A program made the position numbers and the translations under genes. From Lachnospiraceae bacterium (GTDB lineage: Bacteria; Bacillota_A; Clostridia; Lachnospirales; Lachnospiraceae), in assembly GCA_017390645.1 (NCBI GenBank), contig JAFPAZ010000054.1:1-10409 (forward strand): a stretch of 10,409 bases of DNA. The letters are read 5' to 3'. Positions within the stretch are counted from its first letter, which is position 1. Each line of letters opens with the position of its first letter. Below the pieces are notes generated by a model. That model saw only the letters and a program-made list of their open reading frames with translations. It did not search any database and was not told the DNA's origin. Positions 6,430-10,409 of this stretch are shown piece by piece.

Positions 6430-6534
6430 AAATTAAAAAAGGGGTTGTTTCAAAAAGAAAAACTACACAAAATAGCAACGTGAAAAGCGTTTTATTTTGA
6501 AGAGATTTTTCTTGGTGTAACAACCCCTTAATTT
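6430..6534. repeat. Long inverted-repeat hairpin element between aroD and citrate synthase
   Basis: AAATTAA (6430-6436) and TTAATTT (6528-6534) enclose GGGGTTGTT (6441-6449) pairing with AACAACCCC (6519-6527). The arms continue with partial pairing through A-rich sequence to CAAAATA/TATTTTG and an AACG/CGTT tip near 6477-6491. The core from GGGG to CCCC is 87 bp. On the minus strand the stem is followed by six T, so it may terminate the citrate synthase transcript; on the plus strand only TTAATTT follows. The GGGGTTGTTTCA end resembles ends of some Firmicute insertion sequences as I remember them, so it may be a small non-autonomous element or simply a terminator. Confidence 0.6.
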
Positions 6535-6633
6535 AGCCTGAATCATTCATGGCTTTCATCATGGTTCAAAGTTAAATCGACTCATAGCAGCAAGATGGAA
6601 AAAGGGCAACGCAAGCCGGTTGTATCAGTATTT

Positions 6634-8016
6634 CTATACTGATTCACGGTCTGCAGCATTGATATACTCGCGATGCTTTCCAACATACTTATAGGCTGGA
6701 CGAATGATTTTACCTTTATTTACAGACTCCTCAATTCTATGGGCACACCAGCCGGAGATACGGGAGATGGCGAAAAGAGGCGTAAATAATTCTTCCGGAA
6801 GCCCTAACATGGAGTAAACCAGACCACTGTAGAAATCAACGTTAGCACAAATAGGCTTGTGTAATTGCTTTCCGGACTGGATGATTTCCTTTGCAATGCG
6901 TTCTACACGATCATAGAATTCAAATTCCTCTAAACGATTTTTTTCAATGGAAAGTTCCCGGGCATATTTCTTAAGAATCACTTCACGAGGGTCTGACTCT
7001 GTATAAACCGCATGTCCGATACCGTAGATTAATCCACTCTTATCAAATACTTCTTTGTTCAACATCTTGGTAAGATATTCTCTTAAAGCATCCTCATCAT
7101 ATAAATCTTTGACATTTGCTTTAATGTCGCGGAACATCTGCTGTACCTTAAGGTTTGCGCCACCATGTCTTGGACCCTTTAGAGAACCTAAGGAAGCGGC
7201 AATGGTAGAATAAGTATCTGTACCGGAGGAAGAAACTACATGGGTGGTAAAAGTAGAGTTATTACCGCCGCCGTGTTCTGCATGAATGACCAAAGCAACA
7301 TCTAATACTCTGGCTTCTAATTCTGTGTATGACTCATCGGCACGAAGCAGTCGTAAAATGTTTTCTGCAGTGGAAAGTTCCTTCTTTGGGTTATGGATAA
7401 TCAGACTGTCATCCAGATAATAATGGCGGTATGCCTGATAACCATAAACGGAAATCAAAGGGAATTGTGCAATCAAAGCCAAGGATTGCTTTAAAATATT
7501 AGGAATGTCAATGGCATTTGGATTGGAGTCATAAGAATATAAAGTTAATACACTTTTTTGAAGTACATTCATCATATCCTGACTTGGTGCCTTCATAATG
7601 ACATCTCGCACAAAGTTTTCCGGAAGTTCACGGGCTTCCCCAAGGATTTCAATAAATTCCTGTAGTTGAGCCTTTGTTGGAAGTTCACCAAATAATAACA
7701 GATAGGTGGATTCTTCGAACTTAAATAAATCGTTTTCTTCCCCTTCAATTAAATCTTTTACATTATATCCCTGATAATAAAGCTCACCATCAGAAGGAAT
7801 CTTATTACCATCTATTAATTTATGGGAAACTACATCAGAAATTTCGGTTAGCCCTGTTAATACACCCTTACCATTGGCATCACGCAGACCACGTTTTACA
7901 TCGTACTCTGAATATAAATTTAAATCAATGGAGCCTGATTTCAGGCAGGACTGGGTTAATCTGTCTAAACGCCCTTCTAATGCTCTGTCTATTGCGGTGT
8001 TTGTTCTGTTTGGCAT
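6634..8016 (-). CDS. gltA: Citrate synthase (citrate/2-methylcitrate synthase family)
   Basis: This 460-residue enzyme condenses acetyl-CoA with oxaloacetate to give citrate. The three catalytic residues of the Si-type family are present: His in GPRHGGAN (H284), His in GIGHAVY (H335) and Asp in NVDFYSG (D394). HAEHGGGNNSTFTTHVV (245-261) is the usual acetyl-CoA-site region. The roughly 80-residue segment before the core is typical of longer clostridial members. 2-Methylcitrate synthase activity cannot be excluded from sequence, and no prp or other TCA genes lie nearby. I start it at the ATG at 8016, preceded by a near-perfect AAAAAGGAGG; the frame stays open to 8151 but that stretch is not protein-like. 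A weak promoter candidate is TTGCGT (8119-8124) with TAAAGT (8096-8101), 17 bases apart. An ATCAGTA/TACTGAT palindrome (6624-6643) spans the stop codon. Confidence 0.92.
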   Translation of the reverse strand: MPNRTNTAIDRALEGRLDRLTQSCLKSGSIDLNLYSEYDVKRGLRDANGKGVLTGLTEISDVVSHKLIDGNKIPSDGELYYQGYNVKDLIEGEENDLFKFEESTYLLLFGELPTKAQLQEFIEILGEARELPENFVRDVIMKAPSQDMMNVLQKSVLTLYSYDSNPNAIDIPNILKQSLALIAQFPLISVYGYQAYRHYYLDDSLIIHNPKKELSTAENILRLLRADESYTELEARVLDVALVIHAEHGGGNNSTFTTHVVSSSGTDTYSTIAASLGSLKGPRHGGANLKVQQMFRDIKANVKDLYDEDALREYLTKMLNKEVFDKSGLIYGIGHAVYTESDPREVILKKYARELSIEKNRLEEFEFYDRVERIAKEIIQSGKQLHKPICANVDFYSGLVYSMLGLPEELFTPLFAISRISGWCAHRIEESVNKGKIIRPAYKYVGKHREYINAADRESV

Positions 8017-8166
8017 AAACTCATCCTCCTTTTTGACATAAGATAATGCCGGATACCTGTGAATGGTTATGCAACCTGGTATCATATAATTCAATACTTT
8101 ATCATTTCTTTTTGTTTTACGCAAGAGAAAAATAATTTTGAAAAGGTTCATAAAAAGAGATAGAAG

Positions 8167-8324
8167 TTTTAATGTTATTGCTTAACCGGTAACAGGACAC
8201 TTGTTGTCAGGTTACGTAATAGCATGATTCAGGGGTTGGTTTTAAACTTCGCGAAGCGAATTTACATGTAGAAACCAGTACGTAACTGTTCACGTGTGAA
8301 CAGTTACGTAAAACAGAATTAAAA
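8167..8324. repeat. Palindrome-rich intergenic element upstream of nfeD
   Basis: Several inverted repeats are packed together. GTAAC-AG-GACA pairs with TGTC-AG-GTTAC (8189-8199 with 8205-8215). TGGTTT/AAACCA (8237-8242, 8272-8277) encloses TTCGC-GAA-GCGAA (8248-8260). A perfect 15-bp palindrome, TACGTAACTGTTCAC (8279-8293) with 8296-8310, has a 2-base centre. GTTACGTAA occurs at 8211-8219 and again at 8303-8311. TTTTAAT (8167-8173) and ATTAAAA (8318-8324) could be outer ends. There is no T run after any stem and no credible reading frame. It looks like a dispersed intergenic repeat, but I find no target-site duplication. It takes up much of the 390-base gap 8017-8406; the remainder holds the promoters. 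Confidence 0.55.
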
Positions 8325-8346
8325 TATGGTAAAATAAACATTATCA

Positions 8347-8375
8347 TTTACGTTTTTTTTGAAATATGTTATCAT
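8347..8375 (+). promoter_or_regulatory. Probable sigma-A promoter for the NfeD-SPFH operon
   Basis: TTTACG (8347-8352) and TATCAT (8370-8375) are spaced by 17 bases, giving a leader of about 25 bases before the ATG at 8407. It lies just downstream of the palindrome-rich element. Confidence 0.6.
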
Positions 8376-8406
8376 AAAAACATCTATAAAAAAGGGAGGG
8401 GTCATT

Positions 8407-8841
8407 ATGGATCCGATTATATGGATTTTAATTAGTGCAGGACTGGTTCTGATTGAACTTATCACATTAGGACTTACTAGTATCTGGTTTGCCGTTGGTG
8501 CAATTGTAGCTGCCATATTTTCTTATCTGGGATTTGGAATCTGGGGACAGCTTGCAGCAAATCTGGTAGTAACCATTATAACTTTAGTGTTTACAAGACC
8601 TATTGCCCGTAAATTATTAAATGAACGCGTGACCAAAACCAATGTAGAAGAAATTGTTGAAAAAATTGGTGTGGTAACAGAAGATATTGATAATTTGAAT
8701 GGACAGGGAGTAGTTAAGTTAAATGGTATGGAATGGAGTGCGAGAAGTATTGACGATTCCATCATATCAAAAGATCAAAAAGTGAAAGTTTGTAAGGTTT
8801 CCGGGGTAAAACTAATTGTGAAGCCTGCTGATGCAAATTAA
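8407..8841 (+). CDS. NfeD family membrane protein (short form)
   Basis: The 144-residue protein has hydrophobic segments at about residues 4-22, 24-42 and 46-64. A soluble domain of about 60 residues follows, with the small beta-barrel (OB-fold) pattern of NfeD proteins: GVVTEDIDNLNGQGVVKLNG, then MEWSARS, then VKVCKVSGVKLIVKP. It lacks the N-terminal ClpP-like protease domain of long NfeD proteins, so it is the truncated type that partners with stomatin or SPFH proteins. That matches the gene 26 bases downstream. The family is thought to organise membrane microdomains with its SPFH partner; E. coli YbbJ/QmcA is the same pairing. The ATG at 8407 follows a strong GGGAGGGG site; an in-frame TTG at 8359 is less likely because it overlaps the promoter. 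Confidence 0.92.
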   Translation: MDPIIWILISAGLVLIELITLGLTSIWFAVGAIVAAIFSYLGFGIWGQLAANLVVTIITLVFTRPIARKLLNERVTKTNVEEIVEKIGVVTEDIDNLNGQGVVKLNGMEWSARSIDDSIISKDQKVKVCKVSGVKLIVKPADAN

Positions 8842-8867
8842 TAAATTTTTATAAGGAGGGCAAAAAA

Positions 8868-9800
8868 ATGCCATACGTAATAGGTTTTCTATTATTTCTT
8901 GTTGTTGTAGTAGCACTTACCTGTATCAAGATTGTTCCACAATCACATAATTATGTGATTGAACGTTTAGGTGCTTATATTGGAACCTGGGGAACCGGTC
9001 TTCATTTTAAGATGCCATTTGTGGACAGAGTAGCAAAGGATGTTAACTTAAAGGAACAGGTTGCAGATTTCCCACCACAACCTGTTATCACTAAGGATAA
9101 CGTTACCATGAGAATTGATACTGTAGTATTTTATCAGATTACAGATCCAAGAGCGTATACCTATGGTGTAGAAAGACCGATTTTGGCTATCGAAAATTTA
9201 ACTACTACTACACTTCGTAATATCATCGGTGATTTGGAACTGGATCAGACACTTACTTCCAGAGAAACCATTAACACTAAGATGAGAGCGATTCTTGATG
9301 AAGCTACTGACCCATGGGGAATTAAAGTAACCCGTGTGGAACTTAAGAACATTCTTCCACCACCTTCCATTCAGGAAAGTATGGAGAAGCAGTTAAAAGC
9401 AGACCGTGACCGTCGTGAATCTATTTTAAGAGCAGAAGGTGAAAGAGAATCTTCTATCTTAATTGCAGAAGGTCATAAGAGAGCAGCCATTTTGGAAGCA
9501 GAAGCAGAAAAAGAAGCAGCCATTCTTCGTGCAGAAGCGAAGAAAGAAGCTACCATTCGTGAAGCAGAAGGTAATGCACAGGCTATCCTGGCAATCCAGC
9601 AGGCAAATGCAGATGGTCTTCGTTTCTTAAAAGAAGCAGCACCGAATGAAGCAGTAATTCAGTTAAAGTCTTTGGAAGCTTTCGAAAAAGCAGCAGATGG
9701 AAAGGCTACTAAGATTATCGTTCCTTCCAATATTCAAAGTGCAGCAGGATTGGTGAGTTCCTTGACAGAATTAGCAACTACCAAAACACCTCAGGTATAG
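8868..9800 (+). CDS. SPFH/Band 7 (stomatin/QmcA-like) membrane protein
   Basis: The 310-residue protein has an N-terminal membrane helix (about 3-20). An SPFH/Band 7 domain follows (about 21-185), starting KIVPQSHNYVIERLGAYIGT and including LTTTTLRNIIGDLELDQTLT and ILPPPSIQESMEKQLKADRD. Next is a long Ala/Glu-rich helix with five to six consecutive 11-residue repeats (184-249), then a conserved end region, EAVIQLKSLEAFEKAADGKA and IIVPSNI. SPFH proteins form large ring or cage oligomers on the membrane and influence protease access and microdomains. The pairing with NfeD supports a stomatin/QmcA assignment rather than HflK/HflC, which are normally encoded together. An AAGGAGGG site precedes the ATG. 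It is the second gene of the operon and is followed by tandem repeats and a terminator. Confidence 0.94.
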   Translation: MPYVIGFLLFLVVVVALTCIKIVPQSHNYVIERLGAYIGTWGTGLHFKMPFVDRVAKDVNLKEQVADFPPQPVITKDNVTMRIDTVVFYQITDPRAYTYGVERPILAIENLTTTTLRNIIGDLELDQTLTSRETINTKMRAILDEATDPWGIKVTRVELKNILPPPSIQESMEKQLKADRDRRESILRAEGERESSILIAEGHKRAAILEAEAEKEAAILRAEAKKEATIREAEGNAQAILAIQQANADGLRFLKEAAPNEAVIQLKSLEAFEKAADGKATKIIVPSNIQSAAGLVSSLTELATTKTPQV

Positions 9801-9846
9801 AAATAAAAGGCTTCGGGTGATGAAATACGAAATACCAGTGAGTAAA

Positions 9847-9957
9847 AATGCCATGCATTTGATACCCATAGCATAGGATAAATAATGTCATGCATTTAAT
9901 ACCCATAGCATAGGATAAAAAATGCCATGCATTTGATACTCGTAGCATAAAATAAAA
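9847..9957 (+). repeat. Three tandem 37-bp repeats in the SPFH 3' region
   Basis: Units begin at 9847, 9884 and 9921, each starting AATG(C/T)CATGCATTT and continuing with (G/A)ATAC-C-TAGCATA and an A-rich end. Copies 1 and 2 differ at about three positions and copy 3 at a few more. The terminator arm AATGCTG begins at 9958, exactly one period later. There is no intervening spacer, so this is a tandem array and not a CRISPR. Confidence 0.9.
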
Positions 9958-10001
9958 AATGCTGACACAGTGATGAAAAATCAGATGTGCCAGCATTTTT
10001 T
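9954..10001. terminator. Bidirectional terminator between the SPFH and cardiolipin synthase genes
   Basis: AAAAAATGCTG (9954-9964) pairs with CAGCATTTTTT (9991-10001). After one A/C mismatch the stem continues CACA/TGTG and then TGAT/ATCA. T runs follow on both strands, so it can end the plus-strand SPFH transcript and the minus-strand gene that stops at 10020. Confidence 0.92.
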
Positions 10002-10019
10002 ATGTTTTTAAGAGACAGT

Positions 10020-10409
10020 TTACATTAATGGCGCAATAAAGCGAAGCATACTTCCCGTTAGTTTGACATGTAAAGGAAGTTTTTTATAGTCCTCCATGGT
10101 AATGTTTAAACTGCGGCGAAGGGTATTTTGGAAATCCTTTTCCATATCAGAAATTACATTATTCTGATATAAGAATATGCCACATTCAAAATTAAGGTAA
10201 AGACTTCTATAGTCCAGATTAATAGATCCAACCACGGCCTTTTGACCATCCACAATAAATTCTTTTGCATGTATAAAGCCGGGAAGGTATTCGTAGATTT
10301 TTACACCGGTAGGAATGAGTTCTTTATAATAGGTTTTTGCAAGATAAAATGCAGTTTTTTTATCAGGAACATGTGGTATAATGATACTAACTTCCACACC
10401 CCGCTTTGC
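10020..10409 (-). CDS. cls: Cardiolipin synthase-like phospholipase D protein, C-terminal part (5' end outside window)
   Basis: The frame is open to the window edge at 10409 and stops at 10020-10022. The visible residues contain the second HKD motif of the phospholipase D superfamily, HAKEFIVDGQKAVVGSINLD (HxKx4Dx6GSxN). It is preceded by AKRGVEVSIIIPHVPDKK and GVKIYEYLPGFIHAK, and followed by YRSLYLNFECGIFLY, the order seen in bacterial cardiolipin synthases. These membrane enzymes join two phosphatidylglycerols into cardiolipin and glycerol. The N-terminal membrane helices and first HKD motif must lie beyond the window. The GTG at 10395-10397 is internal. The downstream neighbour is the bidirectional terminator shared with the SPFH gene. 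Confidence 0.92.
   Translation of the reverse strand, partial: AKRGVEVSIIIPHVPDKKTAFYLAKTYYKELIPTGVKIYEYLPGFIHAKEFIVDGQKAVVGSINLDYRSLYLNFECGIFLYQNNVISDMEKDFQNTLRRSLNITMEDYKKLPLHVKLTGSMLRFIAPLM

Noticed and set aside
6481..6495. Possible CcpA (cre) site, TGAAAAGCGTTTTA
   Set aside because: The central CG is shifted one base relative to the cre consensus and the sequence is explained by the hairpin tip.
8017..8151. N-terminal extension of citrate synthase
   Set aside because: The ATG at 8016 has a near-perfect AAAAAGGAGG site; the extension is not family-like and would cover that site.
9847..9961. Possible CRISPR array
   Set aside because: The 37-bp units are directly adjacent with no spacers, and no cas genes are present.

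Overview
The window is A/T-rich Clostridia-type chromosomal DNA. Strong AGGAGG-like ribosome binding sites, sigma-A promoters with 17-base spacers, hairpin-plus-T terminators and the protein families present all fit a Lachnospiraceae-like gut Firmicute. That placement is an inference from style and gene content, not from a marker gene. Most of the window is ordinary housekeeping and envelope genes. I see no defence, CRISPR, phage or secondary-metabolite system. The unusual material lies between the genes.

Layout: the 3' part of a methyl-accepting chemotaxis protein (1-822, +) converges on a DHH-family phosphoesterase (986-1906, -), with one terminator for each. A divergent promoter pair then leads to a GNAT acetyltransferase (2208-2678, +). 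Next come a membrane-anchored SGNH hydrolase (2848-3747, +) and a DUF4358-type lipoprotein (4057-4521, +), separated by a 208-bp inverted-repeat element flanked by an exact 11-bp direct repeat. A shared terminator separates the lipoprotein from a YdiB-like shikimate/quinate dehydrogenase (4650-5513, -). That gene is divergent from type I 3-dehydroquinate dehydratase aroD (5654-6412, +), and their promoters stand back to back. A long hairpin element (about 6430-6534) lies between aroD and a convergent citrate synthase (6634-8016, -). A palindrome-rich intergenic region (8167-8324) precedes an NfeD-SPFH membrane operon (8407-9800, +). Three tandem 37-bp repeats run into a bidirectional terminator, and the window ends inside a cardiolipin synthase-like gene (10020-10409, -).

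How the genes work together: the two aro genes catalyse consecutive shikimate-pathway steps (3-dehydroquinate to 3-dehydroshikimate to shikimate). NfeD and SPFH form a known membrane-microdomain pair. The SGNH protein and the lipoprotein are both predicted to act outside the membrane and look like one transcription unit later split by the inserted element. The other genes have no evident functional link to each other.

The most interesting observations are the MITE-like element at 3813-4020 with an intact target-site duplication, and two further inverted-repeat intergenic elements (6430-6534 and 8167-8324) that look like members of dispersed repeat families. Lesser ones are the 37-bp tandem repeats behind the SPFH gene and the divergent ydiB/aroD arrangement.
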